DNA of 64,000 nt, taken from the NCBI GenBank assembly GCA_963788015.1, contig CAWBEY010000001.1, positions 310,001-374,000 of the forward strand. Reading direction: 5' to 3'. Positions 1 through 11,632 of the stretch are shown here, one piece after another (positions within the stretch are counted from its first letter, which is position 1; every line of letters starts with the position of its first letter). A program made the translations under genes and the position numbers. This stretch comes from JBBRHH01 sp963788015. Lineage in GTDB: Bacteria; Planctomycetota; Phycisphaerae; Tepidisphaerales; Tepidisphaeraceae. A model generated the notes under the pieces. That model saw only the letters and a list, made by a program, of their open reading frames with translations, made no database searches and had not been told where the DNA came from.

Positions 1-2
1 AC

Positions 3-791
3 GCCGGCATCACCACTCATGTGATTGGTCAGCAGTTTCCTAATGACCCGCCGAATACTGGCTCGCCTTACCTGGGCACCACCGCCACCATTCTGATGGG
101 CACCGCCAGTTCAACCACCATTGTAGACATGGGTTGGCGCACCCGCACCCTTTCCGAAACCGCGGGCCAATCGACCGACGGACCCATCGATGGCTCCAAT
201 CCCACCAGCGGCCTGATGAGCGACGTCCTGAGCCTCACCGGCATCGCCCTCGCCCCGGGTGGCGCAACGCGGTACGGCATCACGCACCAGACCGACGTCT
301 TCGCGCTCCAGATGACATACGACGAAACGCAGTTGATGAAGGCTTTCGATTACCAGGACACCGCCGGCCTGAGCGACCAGCAAATCGAAGAAGCCTGGCC
401 CAGCGGCCCCCTCTTCCTGGGCTACCTCGATCCCGGCCCCGATGGATCGATTGGATCTCCGTCCGCCGACGCTGACGATCTGTGGCGTCCAGCCACCTCC
501 GGCAACTTCGGCCAGGGCACGACCGTCATCAACAACTATCTAGGCCCGCATCCAAAGCAGGATGTCACCCAGGGAAGCTGGTCGAATTTCGTGACCCAGT
601 ATGACGTGACCGAGGAAAATCTCGGCACCTTTCTGGGCAGTTGGGGCATCGATACCAACAACAACGTCATGTGGTCGATCGTCAACCACAACAGCCAGTT
701 CGCCCCCATCCCCGAGCCCAGCACGTTGTTCCTGCTGATCCCCGCCGCGTCGATCATGGCCCTCCGCCGCCAACGCCGCGTGAAAGTCTAA
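3..791 (+). CDS. PEP-CTERM sorting domain protein (5' end outside window)
   Basis: The reading frame is open through the left edge, so the gene starts upstream and only the C-terminal ~263 residues are visible. The last residues form a PEP-CTERM tail: a PEPST motif, a hydrophobic stretch (LFLLIPAASIMAL) and a basic end (RRQRRVKV). This signal is known to direct secreted proteins to exosortase-dependent processing at the cell surface. The body is rich in Asp, Gly, Ser and Thr and resembles an extracellular protein, possibly a secreted hydrolase of the matrixin/NF038122 kind, but I recognise no catalytic motif. It converges with purN, the stop codons overlapping by four bases. Surface role is solid; function unknown. 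Confidence 0.75.
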   Translation, partial: AGITTHVIGQQFPNDPPNTGSPYLGTTATILMGTASSTTIVDMGWRTRTLSETAGQSTDGPIDGSNPTSGLMSDVLSLTGIALAPGGATRYGITHQTDVFALQMTYDETQLMKAFDYQDTAGLSDQQIEEAWPSGPLFLGYLDPGPDGSIGSPSADADDLWRPATSGNFGQGTTVINNYLGPHPKQDVTQGSWSNFVTQYDVTEENLGTFLGSWGIDTNNNVMWSIVNHNSQFAPIPEPSTLFLLIPAASIMALRRQRRVKV

Positions 792-1448
792 GCCCCCCGC
801 ATCTCCTGCAAAGGAACCGCGAATACGCGCCGGCCAGCGAGCGTCAGCCTCCCCTCCTGATACAATCGCACCGCCTGCGGATAGGCGATCTTTTCTTCCT
901 CAAACACCCGATGCGCGAGCGTGTCGGCCGTGTCGTTGTCCAGCACTGGGCAGCAGCGCTGAACAATAATCGGCCCGTTGTCGTAGGCGTCATCGACGAA
1001 GTGAACGGTGCAGCCAGAGACCTTGCAGCCGTGGTCGATCACGGCCTGATGCACCTTCGCCCCATAAAGCCCCCGCCCACCAAAGCTCGGAAGCGGCGCT
1101 GGATGAATGTTCATCACCCGGCCGGCGTAGTGTTGCGGGACCTTCAACAATGACAGCCAGCCAGCAAGGCAAACCAGGTCCACGCGATGTTCGTCACAGA
1201 GCTCAAAGATTCGGCCGCTAAACTCCGCCGGGCCTATCGCGCGGCGATCAACCACAAACGTTGTAAGCCCCGCCTTCCGCCCGCTCGACGCCGGCAATAT
1301 CAGACCGAGATGCGATGACTAGCGACACTTGCGCATTGAGCGATCCCGATGCGATGTGCTCGACCAGGTTTTGGAGCGTCGTGCCGCCGCCGCTGATCAG
1401 CACCGCGAGATTGATCGGGGGAACGTTCATCGTCTCAACAACATTCAT
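788..1448 (-). CDS. purN: Phosphoribosylglycinamide formyltransferase PurN (one frameshift)
   Basis: PurN transfers a formyl group from 10-formyl-THF to GAR in purine synthesis. Two adjoining minus-strand frames together give one protein of ~218 aa, the normal family size. The N-terminal piece (1448 to ~1290) has the substrate loop LAVLISGGGTTLQNLV and ends near IASRSDIAGVERA. The C-terminal piece continues with KAGLTTFVVDRR, the catalytic NIHPAPLPSF block (Asn/His) and the later Asp region HFVDDAYDNGPI. The break is at about 1285-1295. The start ATG overlaps the ileS stop (ATGA), so it is probably translationally coupled. All catalytic residues are kept, so I regard the shift as a sequence error. 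Confidence 0.88.
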
Positions 1449-4326
1449 TTCTTCAGCGACCGCACTGCCGCCGCGTCGCGCAGGCTCAGGTCTGGATACT
1501 CCGCATCATCGCCAACGTCAGGCCGGCGTTTCCAGCTTCGGGCGCACGCTTTGAATGTCTCGCGTTGATCGACCACCTTCACCGTCACGGCTCTCGCCTC
1601 CGATGAACCTTGCGTAAAAGTATGGTGCCCAGCCCCCACCAGGTCCTCCAAATCTGCGCCATACTCCTGCAATCGCCGCCGAAGCTGGTCATCGTTGATC
1701 TGATAAACCACCTGGGCCTCCGACGCCTTGTTCAGGCCCGCTTGTTTCTTGAGCGCATCCAGTTGCAAGAGCGCCTCATCCCGCAGTTCCATCAGCAACT
1801 TCCACTCCTCGCGCTGCTGATCGGACACCGTATTGCCCAAGGACGTGGGCAAGAGCGCCAGGTGTACGCTCGCCAGGTCCCGCTCATCGGCCGGTTTGCC
1901 GGCGATGTGCTCCCAGGCTTCGTCAGCCGTGAACACCAGCATTGGCGCCAGCAACTTCGTCAGCGCCAGCAGCATGCGGTGCATCACCGTCTGCGACCGC
2001 CGCCGAAGCGGTGAATCAGGCCTTTCGCAGTAAAGCCGGTCCTTCATGGCGTTGCCATAGACCGCGCTGATCTGCACCGCACAAAAGTCGTGCAGCAGCC
2101 GAAACGCCCGGTGTAGCTGATACGCATCATACGCCGCCGTAACGTCGTTGATGAGCGTATCCAACTGATCCAGCGCCCACCCATCCAGGCTCGCGGCCGG
2201 CGGTTCCTGGGCATCCTTCTCAACGTCAAAGTCGTACAGATTCGACATGAGATACCGCAGGGTATTGCGGATCTTGCGATACTTGTCGCCGAATTCCTGG
2301 ATCACCTTCGGGCTTGAAGGGATGTCGGTTTGAAAATCAACACTGCAGCACCAAAGCCGCAGCAAATCCGCGCCATGACGGCTGATCTCCTGCGTGGCCG
2401 TCACATATTCCTTGTCCGACTTGCTGACCTTCGTGCCATCGGGCTTGACGATAAAACCATGCGTCAGCACTTGCTTGAACGGGGCCTGCCCCGCCGCCCC
2501 CAGCCGGCAACAGCGACAACTGAAACCACCCGCGATGCTGATCCGAACCCTCCAGATACAAATCCGCCGGAAACGCCAACTCCGGCCGCTTCCTTAACAC
2601 CGCATTCCAACTGCTCCCCGACTCAAACCAAACATCAAAGATGTCCTTCTCCTTGCGCAGCTTGTCCTTGGGGAAGTCGGGGCCAGGAGCGAAATCTCCC
2701 AACAGCTCGGCCGGCGAATCGCTGAACCACGCTTCGGATCCTTTCTCCGCAAACCGCTTGGCCACCGCCCGAACCGAATCCGGCGTGAGCAGCGCATCAC
2801 CCTTCTCATTATAAAATACCGGGATCGGCAAGCCCCAGGCGCTGGCGGGAGATGCACCAGTCGGGACGGGATTCCAGCATCCCCAACATCCGCGCCTTGC
2901 CCCAGTCCGGGATGAAGTTCGTAGATCCCACAGCCGTTATCGCGCGGTTTCGGAGCGTGCGCCGATCGGAAGTGTTCGCCGAAGTGGTAAACGGCTTGTC
3001 CACCCCCACAAACCACTGTTCCGTCGCGCGTAGGATCACCGGCTTTTTGCTGCGCCAGTCGTGAGGGTAGCTGTGGACGATTTTCACCTCGTCGAACAGT
3101 TGCCCCTTGTCCCGCAGGTGAGCCGTGATCAACGGGTTGGCTTCCCACACCGTTTTCCCGCGCAGCCACTCCGGCGCCGTCTGATCAAACCTGCCATTGG
3201 CCTGCACTGGACAATACACCTCCAGCCCATTGGCAACGCCAGTCTGATAGTCGTCTTCACCGTGGCCGGGCGCGGTATGGACAAGGCCAGTGCCGTCGGT
3301 CGTGGTGACGTAAAGGGCCGGTAGAAGTTTCCCCACCCGCTCGACAAACGGATGCTCATAACTGGCGCCCGACGCCACCAGTTCCTGGCCGGTGACGATA
3401 TTCAATGTCTCACCCAGTTCAACATCACGCCGGCCTTTGAAAACTGACTCCACCAGGTCGGCCGCCACGACGCCGATGCGCTCGTGCCGGTCTCGCGTGT
3501 AGCGAACAAACATGTAATTCACCTCCGGATGCACCGCCACCGCCAGGTTTGCGGGCAACGTCCAGGGTGTGGTCGTCCAGATCAGGAAGTGAACGGGAGC
3601 CAAGTCAGAAAGCCCAAGTTGCTCGCGCAGATAAGCCTGATTTTCCGCGAGAAACTCGACAAAAATACTTGGATCTTCAACGTCCTTATACTCCAGTTCC
3701 GCATCCGCCAGCGCCGTCTGGTTCTGGATCGACCAGGGCACCGGCTTGAGTTTCTTATAAACCAGCCCCGCCTCAACAAATTTTGCGAACACCTCCAGCG
3801 TCGAAGCCTCATACTCCGGCGCCATCGTCAGGTACGGCTTGTCCCACTGGCCAAGAATCCCCAGCCGCTGAAACTGCTCTGACTGGATCCCCACAAATTT
3901 CTGTGCGTACTCGAAGCACAGCTTGCGCACGTCGCTGACCGACATTTCCCGCAGCTTTGGCCCGAGCTCCTCCTGGATCTTGTGCTCGATGGGCAATCCA
4001 TGGCAATCCCATCCGGGCACATAGGGCGTCTGCTTTCCCTGCATTGAGCGAAACCGCTGCACCACGTCCTTCAACGTCTTGTTGATCACGTGACCGATGT
4101 GGATGTCCCCGTTCGCAAAAGGCGGCCCGTCGTGCAGCACCCATTTCTCCCCGCCAGCCCGCGCCTCCATCAGCCTTTGATACAGCCCCATCGCCTGCCA
4201 CTTGGCCAGCCGCGCTGGCTCGTTCTGCACGAGCTTGGCCTCCATCGCAAAAGGCGTCTGCGGCAGGTTCAGGGTCTCTTTGTAACTTTTTTTGGTCGGT
4301 GTCTCGGTGCTCATCTTATCAATCAT
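1445..4326 (-). CDS. ileS: Isoleucyl-tRNA synthetase (two frameshifts)
   Basis: Class I aminoacyl-tRNA synthetase charging tRNA-Ile. Three consecutive minus-strand frames make one ~960-residue protein, close to the family norm. The first (4326-~2843) carries the HIGH motif in GDIHIGHVINKTLKD and the editing domain (TTTPWTLPANLAV). The second (~2843-2495) carries the LEGSDQHRGWF block. The third (~2495-1445) begins at LTHGFIVKPDGTKVSKS, the KMSKS equivalent, followed by the anticodon-binding domain. The C-terminal zinc-site region retains only one Cys (CARSW). Frameshifts lie near 2843 (about two bases missing) and in a G-rich run near 2495-2505. Start could be 4326 (ATGA overlap with the MATE stop) or 4314. 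An essential gene, so the breaks are unlikely to be real. Confidence 0.92.
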
Positions 4327-5782
4327 CCTTCCCCAACCGCGTTCGTCCGTGCCTTTTGCAATTGAGCAAATCTATCGGAATCCCCTTCCACATTCGAGGC
4401 CGACCTCCCTTCCAGTTGGATCAGTTTCCACCTCCCGCGCCTGAACCGCACGTAAATGTAAAGGCCCAGGACAGCGCCATAAAATGTCGCCACTGTCCAC
4501 GGCCCGGCCGGCCCAAAGCGTGGCAAATAGCGTGCGACGAGATATCCGCCAAATACCGTCAGGCTCCAGTTTAACACCGCCGTGGCGACGGCCGGCACGA
4601 ACGTATCTCCCGCGCCGCGAGCGCCCGTTGTAGGTGATGTAGAGTGCATCGAAGAACTGGTAGACGGCCGCAGAAGATGAGCAACGTCGCACCCATCGCA
4701 AGCGTTTCAGGGTCGCTGGTAAACACGCGGATCAGGACGTTTCGCCCCAGGAAAAAAAAGACGCCGCAGGCCACCATGTACGTCGCCGTCACGCCAAAGG
4801 CGAGATTGGCCCGCTTTTGAGCGATGTCCGGCCTCCCCATGCCGATGTAGCGGCCAACCAGCGCCGTGACGGCCGCGCTGATCCCGAAGGCGGGCATGAA
4901 GCTCACCACCATATACCGAAACATAAACGTGTTGGCGGCCATCGCCTTGGTCGCAAATTGCGCCATCACCCACGCCCCAAAGAGCGACCACGCCAGCACG
5001 TCGGCCACCACTTGCACCCCCGAAGGAATCCCCACGAACAACAGCGTCTTGATCTGAACCAGGCGCGGCCGCCAATCCCGCAGGTTGAACTGCTTGCGCA
5101 CGCTTGGCCGAGCCGCGAACAGGATCATCGCCGTCATTTCCACCAGCACGCCGATGTTCTGAGCCCACGCCGCGCCCGCCACTCCCATCGACTTCACGCC
5201 CCAATGCCCAAGGATCAGCACCCACGCCGCCAGCACATTCACCGCCACCCCCACGAACGTTCCAATGAAAACATCGTTAGGCCGATTGATCGCCAGCAGA
5301 AACTGCGCAAACGCCGTCCCCACCAATTTGAAAACCGAAAGCCCCACCACGATCCGCAGATACGCCCCCTCCATCGTCACCAATTCATGCGTATGGCCCA
5401 GGTGCTTGAATAAGCCTTCCACCAGCAGCAGCAACGGCAGAAGCAACAGCGCAAACGCCATCGAGAACCAGACGCCCTGCCAGAGATAGCGCCCGCAATC
5501 TGCGTAGTCTTTCCGGCCAAAGCTCTGGCTCACCAGCGTATTCACCACCCACAACACCCCCATCCCAAGGCTGATGACCGAGAACGCAAACATCCCGCTG
5601 TTGCTGGCCGCCGTCGGAGCGGCCTCGCCCAGACGCGCCAGCATCCAGGTGTCCATGAACTGCATCAGCGTGTACGACCCCATCTGCGCCACCGTCGGCC
5701 CGGCCAGGCGAAGCAATTCCCCCAGCGCCCGGCCCGCAGGCAGGTCAAGGCTGTCGGCTGAATCGTTGACCGCAACACTCAT
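4323..5782 (-). CDS. MATE family efflux transporter (two frameshifts)
   Basis: Multidrug/toxin exporter of the MATE type, an inner-membrane antiporter. The first frame encodes the canonical start of the fold (LLRLAGPTVAQMGSYTLMQF, then MDTWMLARLG) and many hydrophobic helices; helices continue in a second short frame (AAVYQFFDALYITYNG) and a third (GDTFVPAVATAVLNWSL, a typical MATE block). Breaks are near 4675 and 4622. Joined length is ~485 aa, normal for the family. I prefer the ATG at 5782; the frame also extends to a TTG at 5830, but that region includes a terminator-like hairpin. Its stop overlaps the ileS start, giving an exporter-ileS-purN transcription unit. Substrate unknown. Confidence 0.85.
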
Positions 5783-5794
5783 GAACCACACCAA

Positions 5795-5823
5795 CAAAAA
5801 AACCCCGAAGCAGCGCTTCAGGG
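5795..5823 (-). terminator. Intrinsic terminator just upstream of the MATE gene
   Basis: Read on the minus strand, a 9-bp stem (CCCTGAAGC / GCTTCGGGG, one G-U pair, 3-nt loop) is followed by seven T. It lies only 13 bases before the preferred MATE start and no minus-strand gene is visible upstream, so it may be a regulatory (leader) terminator rather than a gene end. An upstream TTTAGGG could pair with CCCTGAA as an alternative fold. Confidence 0.55.
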
Positions 5824-5830
5824 TGTCCAA

Positions 5831-6194
5831 ATCCAGACGATCCAGCGCAACCCTAAACCACGCACCCGCGCGGGCGGATCACAATACTCTCATGTTCGTC
5901 GTAAATACTCATGGTGAGGTTGCTGGAAGGCGAATGGTACGACGCAGATTACACGAGTCAAACAAGCAGTTGAACCGCAGAAGACGCCGTTCTGAAGGCC
6001 AACGAGCGTGCTTCTGGTGAAATCAAACTTTTTGTGAGAACGTACTTGGATATCCGCAAAAGTACCTATGTTAAATCGGGCTATTGCAAACAGTTACAAT
6101 ATTTTGGACGGTGCGTAGTATTAGTAACTGTTGGTGAAGGGCTTCTCGAACGGGCCGATCTGACCACGCGCTTTGAACACCGAAAGTTTTACCC
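5831..6194. other. Intergenic region / possible MATE leader
   Basis: 364 bases without a convincing gene. The divergent flanking genes (MATE minus, 6195 gene plus) mean both promoters should lie here. It is more AT-rich than its surroundings from about 6000 to 6190. No known riboswitch core was recognised. Confidence 0.4.
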
Positions 6195-7674
6195 ATGGTT
6201 ATTCAAACCGTCTCTCCATCTCCTTCGCGTCCAGGAGCGTCTTCCAAGGATCTCCACGCTGTCGGCCTTGGCGAGGATGTTCAAATGGTCCAGCGTCCCC
6301 AGGTCGCCACCCTGCATCTGACCAACCTCTCCTTCGGACAGGCCCGCAGCTATTTCGCCAGCGGCGGCCATCCAGTGTTGACCGATGACTGCACTCCCGC
6401 CTGCCCCGTCGATCTCGCAAAGCGCGGCCTGAATCTGCCGCACGATCTCACCTCCCGCGCCGCCGCCACCGCCGCCTACACCCTGGGAACACCCGCTCTC
6501 CACATTCACGCCGGCTTCAAATCGCCGTCTCAAAAAACTTCTGTGTACGTGCGAGCCCGCCGCGGGGCTGAGATACGCGTTCGGGAAACTCTGGTGCTTC
6601 TGGACGACACTGGCTTGGCCAATGTCGATCTACCGGTGTGCGGGCTTCCTCTATTCAATGTTGGCATCGTCCGCGAAAGCTGGACGTGGGAGTTTCGGAC
6701 TGGCGGCAGTGCCCATTACGCGCCGAATTTCAGCGGCGCCGAAACCGTGCCCGTCTGCATCTACGCCGTTGCCGGTCGGCCGCACAATCGAATCGCTCGC
6801 GAGTCTTATTATCACGCCGCCTGCTTTGTGGGTGGCGCGGCCGTCGAAAGCGAAGCCCGTGACAACGTCTGGAAATATTTCGCCAGCTTCAAGCAAGGCC
6901 TGCTCATCACCAACGCCCGCGGCCAGCGCCTCACCTTCTGGCGCGACGCCCGCCCAATCGCCGCCCCCGACGAATACACCGACCGCGATGCCCAAGACCT
7001 GGTGACGCGCCTCGATGCAAGTTGCTTTGGCTGGGCCGACCTCCTCAGCGAAGCCTTCGCCATTCACGGCATCGCCAGCACTGTGCAGGCCATCCGCCCG
7101 AAGTTTGATCCAAAGCACAACATTAACGTGCCGTCCTTCACCCTCCCCAATGGCCGAGGCGGGACCATGGTCGCTTCCACGACCGGCCTTCTCGTCCGCT
7201 CGTTCAAATGGTCCGCCACTCCCTCCCTCACTCCCGGATGCCGAGAGGTGGCCGGCGATGTGATCGATCCCGGCTCATTCAAGTTCAAGCTGAACCTGCA
7301 CACCACATCCATGTTCACCCCTTGGGAAACTCCTGACGTGCGTGACGCCGGACGAGACCGGCCCGGGCGACTACGGCGGCCCGGTCTACGGCGTCTTTGC
7401 CAACCATGCCATCGTCCGCCTTCGCTGCAACGGCCGGGAAACCTGGTACGACCCATCCTTCGCCCTCGGCCCATTCCAGTCTCTGGAAGAATACGAGACG
7501 CAGCTTCTGGGCAAAGGCACCGAAAACCCCGGCGGGTTCTGCGCCGTCGTCGGCTATCGCACCATCACCAACCCCCGCGGCCAGAACCAGTTCGGCGGCT
7601 ACCTTTCCGGCGCCATGCCCGCACCGACAGGCTTGAACCTCGAAGCCCACGATCCTCCAAGGAAACAAAGGTAG
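6195..7674 (+). CDS. Transglutaminase-like protein (one frameshift)
   Basis: Joined length ~490 aa. The N-terminal two thirds looks like a beta-rich domain with no recognised motif. Then LDASCFGWADLLSEAFAIHG resembles the catalytic Cys helix of transglutaminase-like proteases (Cys before a hydrophobic helix ending HGI), and after the shift ANHAIVRLRC and WYDPSF match the His and Asp strands of the same fold. The frame changes at ~7335-7345; the second frame ends at 7674. No clear signal peptide at the chosen ATG (6195), which is uncertain. It sits directly before a GH28 gene and a GH-A gene on the same strand. Cys-His-Asp geometry is inferred from spacing only; substrate unknown. Confidence 0.55.
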
Positions 7675-7736
7675 CTTTACTGCGCCGCCCTGTCATTTGC
7701 TCATTAGTCATCTCCCGACGAAGATCGGCATGACCA

Positions 7737-8995
7737 ATGCGGCTTGCCTATCGACACTTCATCCTGTTCGTATTCCTCAGTGTGGCACACGCGGGTCCAG
7801 CCACCGGCTCAACCCGCCTCGCCATCACCCAATTCGGCGCTGTAGGCGACGGAAAAACCCTCAACACCGTCGCCATTCAGACTCTGATTGATAAAGCGGC
7901 CGCCGATGGCGGCGCGATCATCGTCATTCCCGAAGGAGTCTTTCTCAGCGGCGCGATCTTCTTCGCCCGGGCGTCCATCTGCACCTGGAGAAGAATGCCG
8001 TTCTCAAAGGCTCGACCGACGTGCGGGACTATCCTAAAAGCAAGACGCGGATCGAAGGCCATTTCGAGCCGTGGCTGCCGGCGCTGGTCAACGCCGACGC
8101 GGTCGATCATCTCCAAATCACCGGCCAGGGAACGCTGGATGGCAGCGGCGAAGTTTTCTGGGACGCCTTCTGGAATCGCAGGAAAGAGAATCCCAAATGC
8201 ACCAACCTCGAGGTGGAGAGGCCGCGTCTGGTGTTCATCCAGAACTCCAAGGATGTGCTCATCAGCGGGATCACTTTCAAGGACTCGGGGTTCTGGAACC
8301 TTCACCTCTATCACTGCCACGATGTGATTGTCGAAAAGCTGGACATTCATGCCGCCGTTGGACTCAACAAACGTGCGCCCAGCACCGACGGCATGGACAT
8401 CGACAGTTGCCAGAACGTCAGCGTCCGCAACTGCACCTTCGCCGTGCATGACGACTGCATCGCCTTGAAAGGCAGCAAGGGCCCCTTTGCAATGGACGAC
8501 AAGGACAGCCCGCCCGTCGAACACATTCGCATCAGCGGGTGCACTTTTAAGAATGGCGGCGCGGCCGTCACCTGCGGCAGCGAGGCCACAATCGTGCGCG
8601 ACGTGGTCTTGGAAAAATGTACCGTCACCGGCGATATGCCGCTTGTCCATCTCAAGCTCCGTCCCGACACGCCACAACTCTATGAGGACATTCACGTCAG
8701 CGAGGTTGTCCTTCAGGCAGGCGTGATTTTCGACGTGAGTCCATGGACGCAGTTCTTCGATCTGAAAGGTCAGCCGCCCCCTACATCACTCGTTCGCAAC
8801 GTAAGCGTCTCCGACATCAAAGGCGCGTTCGCATCCTTGGGTTCAATCCAGGGAAACAAAAACACGACCATCCAGGACATCACCTTGAAAAATATCGATG
8901 CGAAGGTGAAGAGCGAGGCCTTCGAGCACACCAACATCGAAAATCTCAACATCACCAACGTCGTACTCAATGGAACCCCGCTGGCCGGGAAATAG
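7737..8995 (+). CDS. Glycoside hydrolase family 28 (polygalacturonase-like), secreted; one frameshift
   Basis: Pectin-type glycosidase with a right-handed beta-helix. A signal peptide (FILFVFLSVAHA) is followed by the typical FGAVGDGKTLNT opening seen in pectinase-like helices. After a shift at ~7967 (CCCGGG where CCCCGGG restores GVHLHLEKNAVL) the protein continues through GQGTLDGSG, STDGMDID (the NTD motif variant), HDDCIALKG (paired catalytic Asp) and GSEAT in place of the GHG motif; GSE variants occur in exo-acting members (family knowledge). Length ~420 aa, normal. Likely exported to degrade galacturonan or a related polymer, together with the neighbouring glycosidase. Exo activity is inference. 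Confidence 0.82.
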
Positions 8996-9044
8996 ATTTG
9001 CTGATATCACCGCATGGCGCATCACGCGATTGAATTCCGAGGAG

Positions 9045-11289
9045 ATGAAGTTGTCGAAATTGACCTATGTAGCGGCGCTTTTGTGGACGGGTGTTCTGGC
9101 GGTGGGTTTACCTGTTTACGCGGCTCAAGATGCGCCGGGAACCTGGCCGTTTGAGCCGGCCAAAGACGCCTTCAGCCCGCAGGCGCTTCTGGACCTTCGC
9201 GACTTGAACGAGAAGGTCGCGGGCGAGACCGGCTTCATCCAGCGATCTCCCGATGGCAATCAGTTTGCGCGGCAACGGCGAGCCGATCCGCTTCTGGGCC
9301 GTAGGCGATGGCGCGTGGAACAAAGGATCCGAAGGCCAGCCGGACCTGAACCGTCATGCTCGCTGGCTGGCCAAGCGCGGCATCAACGTCGTGCGCGTTC
9401 ATTGCAGCCTCGGGCCAATCGCCGGACAGAAAATCACCGACGTCAACCGCACCGAACTGGACGGCCTCTGGCGCACCGTGGCGGCCATGAAGAAGGAGGG
9501 CATCTACACCATCTTCAGCCCCTATTGGGCCGCCGCCTCCAAGATCACCCCGGCGATGGGACGCCTTGAAAGCCAGGGCGATTCACAAGGGCTGCTGTTC
9601 TTCGATAAGAATCTTCAGGATGCCTACAAGGCGTGGATGAAAATCGCGCTGACGGAAAAGAACCCGCACACGGGAATGGCCCTTGGGGAAGATCCGTCCC
9701 TGGCGATTGTCGAGCTTCAGAACGAAGACTCGATGCTCTTCTGGACAATCGGCAACATCAAAGGCCCAGCCAAGGCCGAACTCCGCCGGCAATACGGCGA
9801 GTTTCTCAAGAAAAAGTACGGATCACTGGAGAAAGCGAAGACCGCATGGGAGGGCGCAACCGTGCCGCCCAACGAAGATGCGCCCGATGATTTTGAACAT
9901 GGGCAGGCTGCGCTCAACATCGTGTGGCAGATGACCCAGAACCGCACCGGCGGCGTGGGCAAGCGCGTGGCCGACCAGGTCGAGTTTTATACCGAGACCA
10001 TGCGCACCTTCAATCAGATGATGGGCGACTACATCCACAAGGAACTGGGCTGCAAATCATTGGTAAACGCCGGCAACTGGCGCACGGCCGACAACGTGCG
10101 GCTACTCGACGCCGAACGCTACTCTTACACGCCCAACGAAGTCATGGCCGTCAACCGTTACTACTCGCCCTACCACGGCGGCGCCAACAACGGCTGGGCG
10201 ATCTGCAAAGGTGATAAGTTTCTCGATCTCTCCTGCCTGCTGGCGCCGCGCGATTTTCCGGTGGGCCTGAAGCAGGTGGACGGCTACCCAATCATCATCA
10301 CCGAAAGCTCCTGGGTGCCGCCACTGGGGTATCAGTCCGAAGGACCATTTCTGGTGGCCGCCTATCAGTCGCTGACCGGCGTCGCCGGATATTTCTGGTT
10401 CGCCACCGGCTCTGAAGACTGGCGTCATCCCGGCAGCGCCAACGGCTACATGCCTTCAGAAGGCAAGTGGGTCTGCACGACCCCGATGCTCGCCGGGCAA
10501 TGGCCGGCTGCAGCGCTGATGTACCGCAAAGGCTACGTAAAGAAGGGCGAGCCGGCGGTCGTCGAAAGCCGGGCGCTGGCCGACATCATGCAGAGGCGCA
10601 TGCCGATCATCGCGGAAGATCCCGGCTTCGACCCCAACCGCGACAAAGGACAGATCGCGGAAAAATCCAACATCAAAGACGGCGTCAACCCGCTGGCGTT
10701 TCTCGTCGGGCCAGTTCTCGCAAAATACGGAGGTGATCCAGCGCAAAGCAAGGTGATGGACCTGGCCAAGTACATCGACGACAAAACCAAGATCGTCAAA
10801 TCCAACACCGGCGAACTGGCCTGGGATTATGGCCAGGGCATCTGCACCCTCAACGCGCCAAAAGCACAGGGTGCAACCGGCTTTCTCAAGAAGGTCGGCG
10901 CCTTCAAACTGCACGACATCGAACTGTCCAGCGCCAACGACTACGCGACAGTGCTGGCCGTCGCTCTGGACGACAAGCCCCTGGCCACCTCGACACGAAT
11001 TCTCGTGCAGATCGGGACAATCCAAAGACCAACAGGATGGAAGACGCACGAAGTGCGCGAAAAAGTCGGCAATCAGACGATGGCCGTCCAGCAGGTGGAT
11101 GACTTCGGCCACAAACCGTGGCAAATCGCAAACGCCGATGTCACCATCACCATTCACAACACAACCCTGAAGATAGCCGCCGTATTGGACGCCAACGGCA
11201 TGGAAGTAAAGCAACTGCCGATCGAACCCGCCGAAGGCGGCGGACGCATCAAGCTCCCGCCCGACGCGCTGTACGTGGTGCTGCATTGA
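9045..11289 (+). CDS. Clan GH-A glycosidase (GH5/GH42-like), secreted; one frameshift
   Basis: Starts at ATG 9045 with a signal peptide (LTYVAALLWTGVLAVGL...VYA). The frame moves at ~9248 and continues to 11289, giving ~747 aa. The TIM-barrel signs are clear: RHARWLAKRGINVVRVH at strand 2, IVELQNEDS with the acid/base Glu (NE) at strand 4, and IIITESSWVPP with a candidate nucleophile Glu at strand 7. The last ~200 residues form a beta domain (TSTRILVQIG...). The specific family cannot be decided by eye; GH5, GH42 or a planctomycete-specific subgroup are possible. With GH28 upstream it suggests a plant- or algal-polysaccharide degrading cluster. Confidence 0.75.
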
Positions 11290-11342
11290 GTCCCACGCCG
11301 TGAAGCTACGGCGAATGCGGACCATCCTGGCCTCCGCAGATG

Positions 11343-11351
11343 TGGTATAAT
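11343..11351 (+). promoter_or_regulatory. Extended -10 promoter (TGGTATAAT) for the HNH cassette
   Basis: A consensus TATAAT (11346-11351) with an upstream TG at the extended -10 position. The predicted transcription start, 7 bases after the -10 box, coincides with the ATG at 11358, so the mRNA would be leaderless. No good -35 is seen, as is common for extended -10 promoters. Confidence 0.55.
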
Positions 11352-11357
11352 CATCTC

Positions 11358-11621
11358 ATGTCGTACTCCACCGATTTGTTAGACCGCGTATTAGATCCGG
11401 TGGGACGCGCTCTTTCCGCAGACGCGGCCAATCGCATTTTGGCGCTCCGGGCTGACCCCCAGGTTCAAGAACGCATCGACTTTCTCGCCAACGGTTGCAA
11501 TGAAGGAATCTTAACTGCCGACGAAAAATCCGAGTACGAGGCGCTGGTGAATGCAATCAACCTGATCGACGTGCTACAAATTAAAGCGCGGTTGGCACTT
11601 TCATCCGGCGACGTTTCCTGA
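11358..11621 (+). CDS. Small hypothetical protein paired with HNH nuclease
   Basis: 87 residues, helical and acidic in its second half (RADPQVQERIDFLANGCNEG, DEKSEYEALVNAINLIDVL). I recall similar small proteins directly upstream of HNH genes in cyanobacteria and planctomycetes, but no function is known to me. The stop (TGA at 11619) overlaps a possible CTG start and lies 11 bases before the TTG start of the HNH gene, so the two are co-transcribed. No membrane segment, no signal peptide. It could be an inhibitor or partner of the nuclease; this is inference from pairing only. Confidence 0.7.
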   Translation: MSYSTDLLDRVLDPVGRALSADAANRILALRADPQVQERIDFLANGCNEGILTADEKSEYEALVNAINLIDVLQIKARLALSSGDVS

Positions 11622-11632
11622 TCCACACGACG

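Noticed and set aside
6189..6533. 114-codon minus-strand frame at the start of the transglutaminase-like gene
   Set aside because: The plus strand gives a longer protein with recognisable Cys/His/Asp motifs; the minus frame has no known domain.
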